Origin: Siphonodentalium dalli
Lineage: Eukaryota; Mollusca; Scaphopoda; Gadilida; Siphonodentaliidae
DNA: 64,000 nucleotides
Reading direction: 5' to 3'
Assembly: GCA_032622095.1 (NCBI GenBank)
Contig: CP136067.1
Coordinates: 1 to 64,000, forward strand
Shown: positions 45,120 to 56,809 of the stretch, one piece after another
Numbering within the stretch: position 1 is the first letter of the stretch
How the letters are laid out: each line of letters starts with the position of its first letter
Position numbers and translations under genes: made by a program
The notes under the pieces: model-generated
What the model saw: only the letters and a program-made list of their open reading frames with translations
Told to the model about the DNA's origin: nothing
The model's database searches: none

Positions 45120-46735
45120 TATAGGAGAAGCATGTGTGTCCCAACCAAAAGCTCTATGATGAATTTATCGACCTACTTGACGACTTCACACTAACACAAG
45201 TAGTCAGAGGAAAAACCAGAGACAAAAACACTCTTGACCTGGTCGTAAAATTAGATCCTGCACAGATACAAACAGTTGATATAAACTCAGGAGTATCTGA
45301 CCACGATATTGTATGCAAATCTGAAACCATCAATCACCAAAGCATCACCTAGAACAGTATATCTATACTCCAAAGCAGACTGGGAGAGCTTCAGGGAATA
45401 CATCCCAACTAACTTTGCCACCATCTTTTGCTCCAAGATATCAGTAGAGGAAATATGGACCCAGTTGAAACACCACATTGAAATAGATACCTCAATATTT
45501 GTCCCTAAGAAAAACATTAAAACCAAAACATCTCTCCCTTGGATTACCAAACGCATCAAGTGCATTATCAAAAGGAGGGACCACCTATACCAACAGATGA
45601 AAATATCAGACAGCTCAGTAATTAAACAAAAGCACAGGGCCATGAAACATCTAGCTAAAAAAGAAATTAAACTGGCATACGATAAACATCTCAGCACCAT
45701 CTTTGAAGTTGCCAATGAAAATATATGTGAAGACTCTCAAAACAACAACTACCAACCAATAACTAAGAGGAGTCTGTTCTCATTTATAAAGAATACCAAA
45801 CAGCAGCATTGGATCCATAAAAGACCCAGCAGGTACAATACAAACAAACAATATAGACAAAGCAAATATCCTAAATAATCAAATTCAGTCAGTCTTCTCA
45901 CCCAGGAACCCTCTCACTCTGTTACCATTCTCTCTAGCCTCCATCAGGGGCCATTTCAGTGAAAACTTTGTGAACACCAACAACCTTGGATATCCCAACA
46001 TGGAAAACATAGAGGTATCAGAGGAAGGAATCCTTAAACTCCTATCAAATCTTAAAATAAACAAAGCAGCTGGGCCAGACAATATTAAACCAATTATTCT
46101 AAAACAACTCCACTACGAAATTGCGTCCCTTCTTACCAATCTTATTCAAAAGACCTTGAATGAAGGTGTCCTAGCTCCCACAGGACTGGACAAAGGGTAA
46201 TGTGGTTCTTGTATACAAGAAGGGTGATAAAACAAACCCGGCAAATTATAGACCGATCACCCTTACCTGTATCATCTGTAAACTAAATTGAGCACATCAT
46301 CGCATCCAACATCACGAAGAATTATTCTGAAAAAGAATAAGATCCTCTCTGACTTGCCGCACGTCGGTTTCTGGGAAAGAAAATCATGTGAAACACAACT
46401 CGTGCAATTAGCTGATGATCTCTTGAGACGCCTTGCTGCAGGTCAGTAGATCTTATTTTACTAGTTTACTAGACTTCAGTATAGCCTTTGACAAGGTCAA
46501 TCATGGCAATTGCGCTATAAACTTGAACATTATGTCACATTGGTGGAACCAAATTAAACTGGATCAGAGCCTTTCTAAAATTCCGAACCCAAGTTGTTAT
46601 CATGGATGAGGATGCCACCTCTGAGGTCTCAGTCACATCTGGGGTACCCTAGGGCTCTGTTCAACATCAACGATTTACCAGATAATAAGGTTGAAAATTT
46701 TGGGATTAATTTGTAAACACAATAGGGTTGCATGA
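45120..46735 (+). mobile_element. Inactive LINE (endonuclease end plus reverse transcriptase)
   Basis: In order: the endonuclease tail with LYDEFIDLLDDFTLTQVVRG, NTLDLV and GVSDHDIV (45150-45310); a frameshift; a 189-residue linker; RT start with INKAAGPDNIKP (46050); VVLVYKKGDKTNPANYRPIT (46200-46260); the motif A region LDFSIAFDKVNH (46470-46500); and TSGVP followed by a disrupted motif B near 46645. The order matches jockey/CR1-type LINEs, which copy RNA into nicked target DNA. It has at least three frameshifts, internal stops, a deletion in motif B and no motif C (catalytic DD), so it is dead. The 5-prime part is absent. Confidence 0.85.
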
Positions 46736-47257
46736 TGAGTTCACAAGTTAATTTAGTTACACTAATGCCTATTTATCAAGCAAGCTAATTCTTATAAAAA
46801 CACAGCAGGCGAATACACATTACTCTTCTGCATTATCAAAGAATTATAAAGTCATTACTCCACACCCCATTTGATTTACTCTGATAAAGGTGTGAACAGT
46901 AAGTGACACATCTTTTATTTGATCGAACAACTAAGAATAGAATAAGATGTGTATAATTCACAATAAAATTAACACAAATGTATACTACTATACATATTTT
47001 GTTTAAGAAAAACAAGTGGAAAAAATAAAGTGCAGATGTCTATGGATAGTTGCTTTATTAGTGATGGGACATATCGATCCTAATTGTCCATGGTTGTAAA
47101 GATCAACCCATCTGATGACGTACTCATGGAAATTGAACCAATGTTCAGACGTCTCTCTTGATATATAGATGTGGAAATATAATTGGAACTCAAATGAAAC
47201 TTGGAATGATCATAGAACGATGATATATTGGTGTTTATATGGTGTTCATGTAATATA
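46736..47257. other. Intron sequence between LINE and hAT nest
   Basis: AT-rich; nothing recognised. Confidence 0.45.
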
Positions 47258-47749
47258 GGTATGATTAGTGTTGAAACGACTAGGGTATTTTGTAGTGGAC
47301 TAGTCGGTGGCTCTTAGTTGACTACTAGTCGACACCTTCTATATATAGGACAATCAAAATTCCACACAGGATTATCAAAGTATTTTCTAAGACATCGAGG
47401 ATCTGCCCATTTCACAGCTGTTTGTCATCATAAATTTATTAAAACATGCATATTTAACATTATATTTTTCGATGTTGACAGCCTATAGTGACAGGTAAGT
47501 ATCATCAACATTACTTATATCATTTTGTATTTGTGTCGAAACAGCTGGATGCAACATTACAAGCTTCCTAACTTCCAGTGCATGCGCAGGCTATTTTTTT
47601 GCCCGATGATATCACAACTGTAACCTTTTATGCAATATTCTGCAAGCTATTAATTCTGTTATACCATGTGACAATTGGTCTACTTTAGGGGTGTGTGGTG
47701 TGTGCCACAGTGTGGGTTGTTGACAATGAGATTAGAAATCTGACTGATA

Positions 47750-50700
47750 CAGTGCATCCATCGCGAATTAACATGACCCCATCATTCACCACTTCGCGGG
47801 GTGTATCAGGTCAATCGCGGCCACTATTGGATTGCGATTGGAAGCATCGCGGGTTGATAAATAGTGGGATTCATCGTGGGCTGGTCCATCGCGGAGCCCG
47901 CGAAACTGCAGAATTATGTTAATCTAATGACATAACACTGTGACTGTCTGGAGTGGATTTCCACTATTAGATCGCGCGCCTGCGATGGAGACTATATTGA
48001 CTACCAGAATTGTGCAGATATATTTGTACATTATTGATGAGAGCGAGTGCGTAGTTATGTTGTTTGGACATGTATAGTACCATGAATTGTCATATTATTT
48101 AGTGCCAGTTGTATATGGATATCAACGCCAGACAAACAAAGGCATAATTATCATGTCGATGACAATAGACAAATCGCACCATCATTGTATTGGCATAGGC
48201 GTACATACCAGGGGTGGAGACAACAGGGGTAACTCATATACATAATATATAATCATAAAATACAGTTTAAATATGCCAGTTTCTCAAGTTAACATGCAGA
48301 TTCTCAAGTTAATCCATATTAACACATATGTAGAATTGACCATGAGCTACAGTATGAGGATAAGAGACACCCTTTAAATTTTCAATATTAAAACGGGGTT
48401 CGTGTGCTTAACAACTAATAGATTCGATTTGAGCCGAGTTAAAGCCACGTGGCGGTTTGCGCTCCAAAATAGGCAAATATTATTCGCTTTTGAATTTTTC
48501 TCAGTATCGAAATAGGTTGATACATATCTGAATTACCTTTCTATGAATATTATGTTACACAAAAAGACACATTGAAGTAATAAAAAATACACCTGTGAAT
48601 AAGGTGGTTGGGTTCCAAACACAAAACTGCCATTTGCACAGCATGGAAATGAAAAGAGCGTTCCGTGGTAGTCCATTCCTGATATGGCAGCAGTAAATGA
48701 ATAAAGAGCGTTTTGTGACTTTGGCCAGTGTTTTTCGGAGCACATGAAGCTGGTATACCAATAGTTCGTTTATTTATCGACTTATCTTATCCGTCGCTCC
48801 AAATTACGTAGAAAAACAAATTTGGAGGTTCGAATGAGCCATGTCCGTTTAACTACATCAACTGATACATTTAGAATGTACAGTCTCTGAAGACAAAGAT
48901 AATCACCCACTATCGCTTTTGACGCTTTTGGCGATTATTTGGCACTCAGCTCAGTCGATACGACTTCACATTAAACAGTTATATGGCGACATGTTTTTAT
49001 CAAGCTTACATTGTATCATGCTGCATATCTGTCGGTATCATATAAATACTTCTATAATGCTTGTGGAGAAGGTCTGCACTCCGTTATATAATCACAATTT
49101 GCGTACGTTGACGACAGGCACCTTTGTGTAATATCGGTGTTTGATGATGGGGGATGTACTTGTAAATATGTGCTGAACTGCAATAAAATATCGCCGCTGT
49201 TTGCTGAACGATTTATAGCTTGAATTTCAATAACGCCCACTTGGTTATATACAGGGACGTGGTTTCTGTTTGGTGGGGCGTCAAACACGATAAATACATA
49301 ATATATTGATATATCGGCTCCATATGCTGGAAAAATACTTTACAGTTATTTTTCAGCTGTTTTCAATGTTACCACCGAAGTGAAACAAACTCTCTTTACT
49401 TCTACAACCACAGGAATATACTAACAAGGGACGCTCTTTATTGTTCCATGCCGTCCAGAACTTTCTGAATTCGTTTACTTAATGACTAACAAAAAATTAT
49501 AGTATTATAAGACAATCGACGAGATAATATATATATACACACACACACATTTAGAGATGTTAGTTTTTCTTACATTTAAAATGTTAGATTGTTCGTAACT
49601 GTAACTATACTTCCGTTTTCCTTTTGCAGTGTGTTAACATAATGTGTATTTCCACAACGTATATCATATTATATTGAGGGTAAATAAATTTGTATGAATA
49701 TAATGTTCTTTATTCAATCAACCTCCCCATAATACAACGATGACATTTTTGCGCAATATATCTAGTCTTATAGTTATATTGAACGCGTTTGCATATGGTG
49801 AGTTACATGGGTGTCTTAAATAAAATGCCGTACATTGTTGCCATGACAATTTTATTATATTAAGAACAATTTTCATCTCTCATTCCCTAGAAATAACAAT
49901 TGTCGAGCTTTTCGTAACTTTTATTTATTAACTACATTAATATCCAAGCAGCAAATATAAATGATGATGTTATGGTTGATGTAAGAAAGTTTATTTTAAT
50001 AAATGTTTGAAAGTTGCATTTAGTAATTGAATGCAATGTAAAATGTTGACATGATCCTGAAAATTGGGACCCCGTAGTTCTAAATTTAATGACATCTTTT
50101 TGGCAGTGTCTATGCCATAATTTCATTCACCTGAGAAATTGCACTAAGCAATGGCTGCTTCTACGAACACATTTAGACACCACGGAAACTTTCAAAGATA
50201 CGAATACATTCCTCAGTGAAGAAAATAATGTTTATAGATTGTTCGTTTGTGATATCCACAATATATACTCTTCTATTGTAGAAGATTACTAAATCCCGGG
50301 AAGTTACTCATGGTCTTATCACACGTTCACGCATTCACATACGGGTTGCTGAATGGATTCTAGAAATTCAGTTGAGTAACTTCGCTCCAACAGAATATAA
50401 TTGATGTCAAGCGCACACAGTGTAAAACCTTTGGTCAACGAAATGACATTGGCCCCCGGTGGTTTGTAACGGCCTCTAATCCGGGGGCATGAACGGTAAC
50501 ATACGCGAAAGTGTCATGTTGCCCGCCGCCTGAAGGTAGCAAATATAGTGCTGGTAATTTTGAAAGCAAATCGCGAAATATATGGATTTATAAATACAAA
50601 CGCAAACAGGAAAACACATGATCGATTTTATACAAGTAAATTTGCAAACGTCTGCATCAAAACAATTCTACCATTCATTGCTAAAATTAAACCTTTAAAT

Positions 50701-51529
50701 GTTCTATGATTTAAGTGTGTGGTTGTTCTGGTGATATCAGCCAAGGTGAAGATAACAAAAGTAGCTTCATGGGTCCCCACTCATGTCTAGGGGTGTTTAT
50801 ATAATTAGCGCAACCAACATGCAGCATATGGCTGTTTGTTGCAATTATTACCTGAACATCACTACACATGAATGAATGATAATCAATCAACAAACACGCA
50901 GTACCAAATTTATTATAAAAGAAATTACGATAACACTCATCAGTTTTGATAGATATATCGTGGCCAATATATGCGATATGAGATACATGTACACAGTCAT
51001 ATAGCTGCAGGCGTGATGAGAAAAATTACCAATTTACTCATCATGGTATTTACCTAATTCTGAACATTTTATAGTCAACTCTTGACATGTTCATGCAAAT
51101 AGTTAATGTCTACACTGCATGTAGCGCATATATGACGAAAGCCACATGCTAAACTGTTTTCTTAGACGGGCATCACCATATAGGCTTTACAAATCTGATA
51201 TGACATGATCCCGTTGATAAAACTAAGATTGATTTTGTTGTTAATGAAATTCTGCATGCTCAGAATTTTTTTTATTATCGCGGGAACCCGCGATGTTATA
51301 ATACAGCCTGCTCCAGACAGTCACACCATAGGGGTCATCAATGTACCCAGACAGACCCGCGATATCTCCCGCGATCAGAATTGAAATGTCGACTTTTCTC
51401 AGATTGTGGCAATAACGGAGAAGCGCGTTTGGTGGACCCCACTTCGCGGCCACGATTGGGCGAATCGCGTTTAATAGCGGGCGCGATTGAAACGTGATGT
51501 TTTTATGTGAATTCGTGATAGACGTACTG
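47750..51529. mobile_element. Long-TIR element with TA flanks, nested in the hAT
   Basis: The left end CAGTGCATCCATCGCGAATT and the reverse-complemented right end CAGTACGTCTATCACGAATT align, and similarity continues over about 250 bp, including CTGTGACTGTCTGGAG and TCGCG-rich blocks. Both ends sit next to TA (47748-47749, 51530-51531), as for Tc1/mariner-type elements that start CAGT. The 3.78-kb interior shows no transposase. Confidence 0.65.
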
Positions 51530-51879
51530 TATATTAGCATAATTCAGCACAATCAATATAAACATATACCAGCACCCAGATAGGATTGAAGTTAACATGT
51601 GGTCACATCAGAATTGGATTGATCTTGTATCAGTCACTGCGTCGCCAAAACAACATATCTATTGCAATGTCAGACATAGAATTTCGTAGATCAAAGGTGC
51701 TTTGAATATGTGAAATTGTACAGTAATTCTTCTGATACGACTCAGCGGAACAATGATAGTTCTATTGCGACATCAGAAGGGTCCCATTTTTCAGGCAAAT
51801 AACAGACCATAACAGTTCGCTATCTCTCATGTGATGATTGAATATCTAGATCAGCAACATGTTTTTATAATACCGTAAC

Positions 51880-52991
51880 TAGAGATGGGCGGTTAACCGT
51901 GGAATCAGTTCGGTTTCGGTTGTCGGGAAAAACCGGAAATGACAACCGTGGTAAGTTGGGAAAACCCGTATTTTCGGTTGTCACAACTTCCTGTAATCAT
52001 GGCAGAACACGACGAACAAACGAGTCCTGTGTGGAAATATTTTTCAAAGAAAGATAAGAAATCTAAGTGTGCCGCCTGTAATATATACAGAAAGGAGTTC
52101 GCATGGTGAAATCGCGCGACGAATTAATTACGTTGCTTCCGTGTACACCTATTTTCGCCGTAGTAAACACAGTCACAACACAAGTCAGTTTATTTCTCAT
52201 GCTATTTTAATAATTAAGGCCGTGCAAATACTCTGAAAGGTGAATTTGATAACGAGGATACGATATCAAAAGGTATCAATGATTGTTACCCCCGCATTCC
52301 CTATTAGTTTTTATCACTGTTTGGATGTTAAATCGTCAAATATATTTGTGCACCGTTGATTAAAAATGTTATGCCGGAATCGGAGCCGGAATGAATTATA
52401 CCGTTTGTCGGTAAACTGTTGAGAAATAGCACTCATTCAGGTGACTTGTATTGGATGCATGTATACTGTATAGTGTGTACAATATTATGTTCCCTAAATA
52501 TGGTAATAGGCATATAGCCAGATAATGTGATTGAGAGATTCTAGTCATGTTTTATTTTCATTTTGTTGTTTATTTCCAATTTTATTTTTCAAATCATAAC
52601 TATACACATATATCTAGTCACACAAATTAGTTTTATGCCAATATAAATGATCATTATATTATTTCACACTTATGATCATATGATGCTGAATTGCAGTCAT
52701 ACACAATACACAGACTCACTTGCATTCTAGACTGCCACTCGACATGGACATTAACAATATACATGTAATAGTAACAATATGATACATAATTTAATATTAT
52801 AAAAGGACATGTACCTCACAAGTTATGGTGATACAATTGGTGTGTTTTCTTTGTAATATGATGAAGCATAATTAGATTTTGTTCACATTAGTAATTTTTA
52901 TTAATAAAAACCGAAACCGAAACCGAGACTCAACTCTTTTTCCACAACCGAAACCGAAACCGAGGCAAAATTTCACAACCGCCCATCTCTA
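51880..52991 (+). mobile_element. hAT element with BED-finger remnant, inner
   Basis: A perfect 15-bp TIR, TAGAGATGGGCGGTT, and an exact 8-bp target duplication ACCGTAAC (51872-51879 and 52992-52999). Subterminal CGGTTTCGGTT words on the left and AACCGAAACCGA words on the right form further inverted repeats, likely transposase-binding sites. It keeps only the start of a transposase gene and is an internally deleted derivative. Confidence 0.92.
51999..52109 (+). pseudogene. Truncated hAT transposase N-terminus (BED zinc finger)
   Basis: An ATG in good context (ATCATGG) opens 36 codons ending at TGA. They encode MAEHDEQTSPVW, then KYFSKKDKKSK, then CAACNIYRKEFAW. The W-KYF spacing and CxxC pair are the first half of a BED finger, the DNA-binding domain at the start of many hAT transposases; the His/Cys second half is missing. 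It is a deletion relic of the transposase that once moved the element at 51880-52991. Confidence 0.75.
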
Positions 52992-53655
52992 ACCGTAACC
53001 GCCACCTGAGGTTCCAACGTAATCGTTTGTGCTTTACATGCTTTATACACATGGGCAATGATAAATATGGAAGTATACTGAATGCATCAATGATTAATTG
53101 CTACCAATGTAATGTTTATCTATACCTTTCTGGGAAATATGTCAATTAGTCAACTAGGAGATTGCTAATCGATTATTGCTGAAAAGATAGTCGAGGTTGA
53201 CTAGTCGTCTAATTGTTTCAACACTAGGTATGATAGTTAAATGCTGACATGAGTATAAATAATAGACTGCTATAGACTATGTGGTGTATATATTATCTCA
53301 CACATTGACTAATAAAAAAACAAGGTCAGTTATTTTACATACCGCTTTTAGTCATCTAGTTCAACAAGGTGTGATGTCCATTTGTGTTATGGTTTGTTTA
53401 ATTGGGATATAATATGCAATACTCAATTGCCAGTTGACCTATCACCGACTGGGATTTATTGAAGCACACATGCTATGTAAATATATAGTGCTCATGTCAT
53501 GTTTTGTTTGAAAACATATATTGCAGCTCCACTAATCCATATTTGAATACAATTCAGAATCCCCTGATTTTGATGCAGGTGGATCTGTAGATATCCAGAC
53601 TGTGACTGACGTAGATGGTCTTATCTTATTAATGGTGTATTTCTTCTTTTTACAG

Positions 53656-53763
53656 GGACAGTTATCTACATTGATCGCATCGTTAAATCTAGATTTAACC
53701 AACCAATACCAACAGGGACTGGTGGCTGTATTGAAAGAAACGTATATATGTATGCCACTGACA
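53656..53763 (+). CDS. Exon of the armadillo-like gene (exon C2)
   Basis: A strong acceptor, TTCTTTTTACAG, ends at 53655; the donor GTTAGT at 53764 is weaker than consensus. It is 108 nt, phase 0 at both ends, open. It encodes GQLSTLIASLNLDLTN, then QYQQGLVAVLKETYICMPLT. It is similar to exon C1 in its C-terminal helix and in flanking intron words (CCCCTGATTTTGATGCA before, GTTAGAACAAAGATGGAGAA after). Phase is compatible with C1 before it and D after it. Confidence 0.55.
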
Positions 53764-53885
53764 GTTAGTATATACTGCATCTAAGTTAGAACAAAGATGG
53801 AGAATTAGACATTTTATATTTTATCACCTGGTTTACAGAATTCCGAACCCCCCCCAAAAATGTTGTTTGTCAAAACAAAATGTTT

Positions 53886-54160
53886 TTAGCTCACCTGAGA
53901 TGTAGTGGAGCTATAGTCATCACTCATCGTCCCTTGTACGTTCGACTGTCAAGAACCATAAGACCGAAAGGGTTCGTATTTGGTGTGGATGTTTCCCTGG
54001 TGACTCGCATTCAGATTTGTTCAAATGAGATCACCAGGTTAAATAGTTGCAAGGCTAGGACCATAATTATTTCCCAGTTCCCATAGAAATTCTTAAAATG
54101 ACTTCTTAAGTTCCATTGGGCCAATTGGGTTCATATTTGGTATAAAGAGTCATTGTTATC
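53886..54160 (+). mobile_element. Fragment of the AGCTCACCTGAG satellite-cored family
   Basis: TTTTTAGCTCACCTGAGATG at the left, then TTTGGTGTGGATG, CATTCAGATTTGTTCAAATG and a GGTTCATATTTGG block. The right end is not found. Confidence 0.55.
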
Positions 54161-54603
54161 AAACTTTAATCTTTAATGAAATCACGGAAACTTTCCAATA
54201 ACCCACAATGGCCCCTGCCTCCCCCCAGCCAACAATCCCTCCACCCATAGTATCTCCCAATTGACCTCTCTCGCCAGAAGCAGAGATGCCAGGAGACTCA
54301 GTCAATGGTATTAGCTTCAGAAAGAGAAACGCAGATCATTGATTTGGATTAGAATAATAGATGTTATCTGACAGGCTTGTGTAAACAACTGCATATCACT
54401 TGTGTTTATTATCATCAAATTAAAACAAACTGCTGTTCCCAAGCCTGAATTTAGTGTATCTGACATTTGCAGAATGAGGTTTCCAGAGGGTGAATTTAGT
54501 GAAGCTACCCTGTACAGCAGGCTATCATCAACATATACACCATATGGGAATCTAATTCTTCTTAGGCCTCATCTTCTGGGAAATATCTAGAGTATCAAAT
54601 TGA

Positions 54604-55208
54604 TCTACTCCACGCAACGAGTTGTGGGGGGTATACTGGCATCCGCTTGTCTGTCCGTCCGTCTGTCTGTGGCCACAATTTTGTCCGGAGTTTTTCTCAG
54701 TCGTTTCATATTCATTTTACGTGAAACTTGGCACATACATCAACCACTATGGGAACCTTTGCACCTGCGATTATAATCTTTGTCAGACTTTTTTTGGTGG
54801 AGTTATCCCCCTTTTTCGACTTAGAAAATTTTCGCAACATGTATAATTTTGTCCGAGCTTTTATTCCTACATTTTAGGTCAATTTAAAAAAAACTTTGCA
54901 CAGATATTTAGTACCATAAGAACATGTGCACCTGCGATTATGATCTCTCTCCGACATTTTTTGATGGAGTTATCCCCCTTTTTTCACTTAGAAATTTTTT
55001 TGCAACATCCATAATTTTGTCCAAACTTTTATTCAGTCAATAAATTTAGGACAAGAGTTAGGGGTTAGAGTTAGGGGGTTTAGGGTGAGGGTTACCTGTT
55101 GACATAATTTCAATGCTAAATATATGGTAATGGCTACTTCATTTGAATAACATTTTGAATGCGGGGGTGGGTGTTACTTAGTCCCATCTGGGACAAGCCC
55201 ATTTCTAG
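54604..55208 (+). mobile_element. Helitron-like element, GTCCCATCTGGGAC family
   Basis: It begins TCTACTCCACGCAACGAG after an A and ends with a perfect 6-bp-stem hairpin GTCCCATCTGGGAC, ten bases AAGCCCATTT, then CTAG, followed by T. The inside has a GTCCGTCCGTCTGTCTG leader and two units with CACCTGCGATTATAATC and GGAGTTATCCCCC. It is 605 bp, with no Rep/helicase. A truncated relative is at 61180-61410. Confidence 0.8.
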
Positions 55209-56608
55209 TTTAGTAACTTTTTCTGTTCTGTTCAGTTTCTATATCCCCTAATCGAAGTGCCCAATGGGTGCACATCACCAACTTCAACTGGGGAACTTCT
55301 GATCCTAGGTCTCCCATAGCAGTTGAGACCTAATCAGAATGAGGTCCCCACTACTTATTCAGGTGAAATTATACCCTGATTTTTCAAATAACCAATAACC
55401 ACTTAGCCGATTTAGCTTATATTTGGTATGGAGAGTCTTTGGGTCTCAAATTTGTTCAAATGTGGTCATTATTTAGGAAACTTTTGAGGGAAATCAATTC
55501 ACTTCAACTCTTAAATCTGCCCTTTGTAATTTCTAGAGAATGCATGGATTTCATAGATGGGGATGTACATTTGTTCAATTAGGGGCAGCGATAAGAGATT
55601 TAACTCTCCCACCACCTTACATGTATCTATGTTGTTTTGTACTTGTAAAATAATATATAGATTCCTAATGATTTCTAAGCTGCCTTGTAGGGGGGGGCAA
55701 TGTTTGAGGCAATGGGTAGAGAGTGAAGTTTTGACCCCCTACTTAGATCAAATGTTCAACAGTTCATTATGGGGATGTCAGGTTGGAAAGTTTCTAAAAT
55801 TTGGGAGCTTGAAGTACCGGTACCAGTTGTAAAAGAGGGCTGTGCAAAAGAAATTTTGTGAACTTAGTTCTGTCTGGTTGTCTTGTTTAAAAAGGGTAAG
55901 AGGTTGGAAATTTGTCAGTTGTGTGCAAACAGAAATTTCAAGATAAAGAGCCCTGCTCATCTGAGAATCTCTAGCTATGTCCATGTTTAGAACTACTTTT
56001 GTCAAGTACTGACTGTTGTAGTCATCAGAGTCCCAGTCTTCTCTGGCTTTACAGTCTGGTGACAATCAGATTATCCGACTTTAAAACAGTCACCAACATG
56101 AACGCCAATCTTGGCAATATTTGTGTTTGTTTATTTATCTCTTGATTTCTAAATAAAAATATAAATATCCTTGCAATTTTTTGACAATCATTCATTCCTA
56201 TTTTATTTTGTTCTCCTCACACCTCTCCTACCTTTGAACCAAAAAATCTGTTTACCAAGTAATAAAATGCTTTACAGTTTATTCTCAAAATAGAGAGTTT
56301 AGTTCATAGGTATCAGAAAGAACATCATCTCATTAGTATCCTGTAAATCTCGGCATGAATCACACTTCAGATTTCAAACTGGGATCAGATTTTGTGTGGC
56401 GAATCTATCAATCAGAGGTTGCATGTAATATCTAGCAACTAAATTCGTTATGTTGGTAATGTAAATTTGGGAACTACCAATCTGCAATTCATAAAACAAT
56501 CAACAAATTGAATGAATTGTTATGATGGTAATTTGTTTAGATTCAAAACCAGACAATGACAACAAGTCATGCTAATTTGAATTTAATCTGTTGTTTTTCA
56601 TCATCCAG
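55209..56608. other. Intron sequence
   Basis: Includes the duplicate of 25170-25290 (55975-56090) and of 36555-36640 (56285-56345), both consistent with duplicated introns of one gene. A GGGGGGG run lies near 55690. No exon is recognised. Confidence 0.5.
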
Positions 56609-56718
56609 GGAGCGTGCCAAATAGATGGAAATGATATGCCTACAGTTTCCACATATGATGATAGCAGTGATGATACAAGCAGCAGGTCTATATCAGTGTG
56701 GATGGCATCATTATACAG
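56609..56718 (+). CDS. Exon of the armadillo-like gene (exon D)
   Basis: The acceptor TCATCATCCAG ends at 56608 and the consensus donor GTGAGA begins at 56719. It is 110 nt, open in phase 0, leaving two bases (AG). It encodes GACQIDGNDMPTVSTYDDS, then SDDTSSRSISVWMASLY: an acidic, serine-rich stretch, so likely a linker and not a repeat. The leftover AG plus the first base of exon E gives a codon. Confidence 0.5.
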
Positions 56719-56809
56719 GTGAGACAGTAAGACAAGCTCACCATGATGATGATTTATTCTCACTGATTCGTATGAATATTGAGAAATACAGAAAGCTATT
56801 TACAGAAAA

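Larger units (their letters stand above)
47266..53226. mobile_element. hAT-type element, outer shell of a nest
   Basis: Left end TAGTGTTGAAACGACTAG and right end (reverse complement) TAGTGTTGAAACAATTAG give a 12-bp perfect terminal inverted repeat. An exact 8-bp duplication GGTATGAT lies at 47258-47265 and 53227-53234, the size expected for hAT. Subterminal CTAGTCG words occur on both sides. Of its 5,961 bp, most is a second element (47750-51529) and a third (51880-52991). No hAT transposase frame remains, so it is non-autonomous. Confidence 0.9.
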
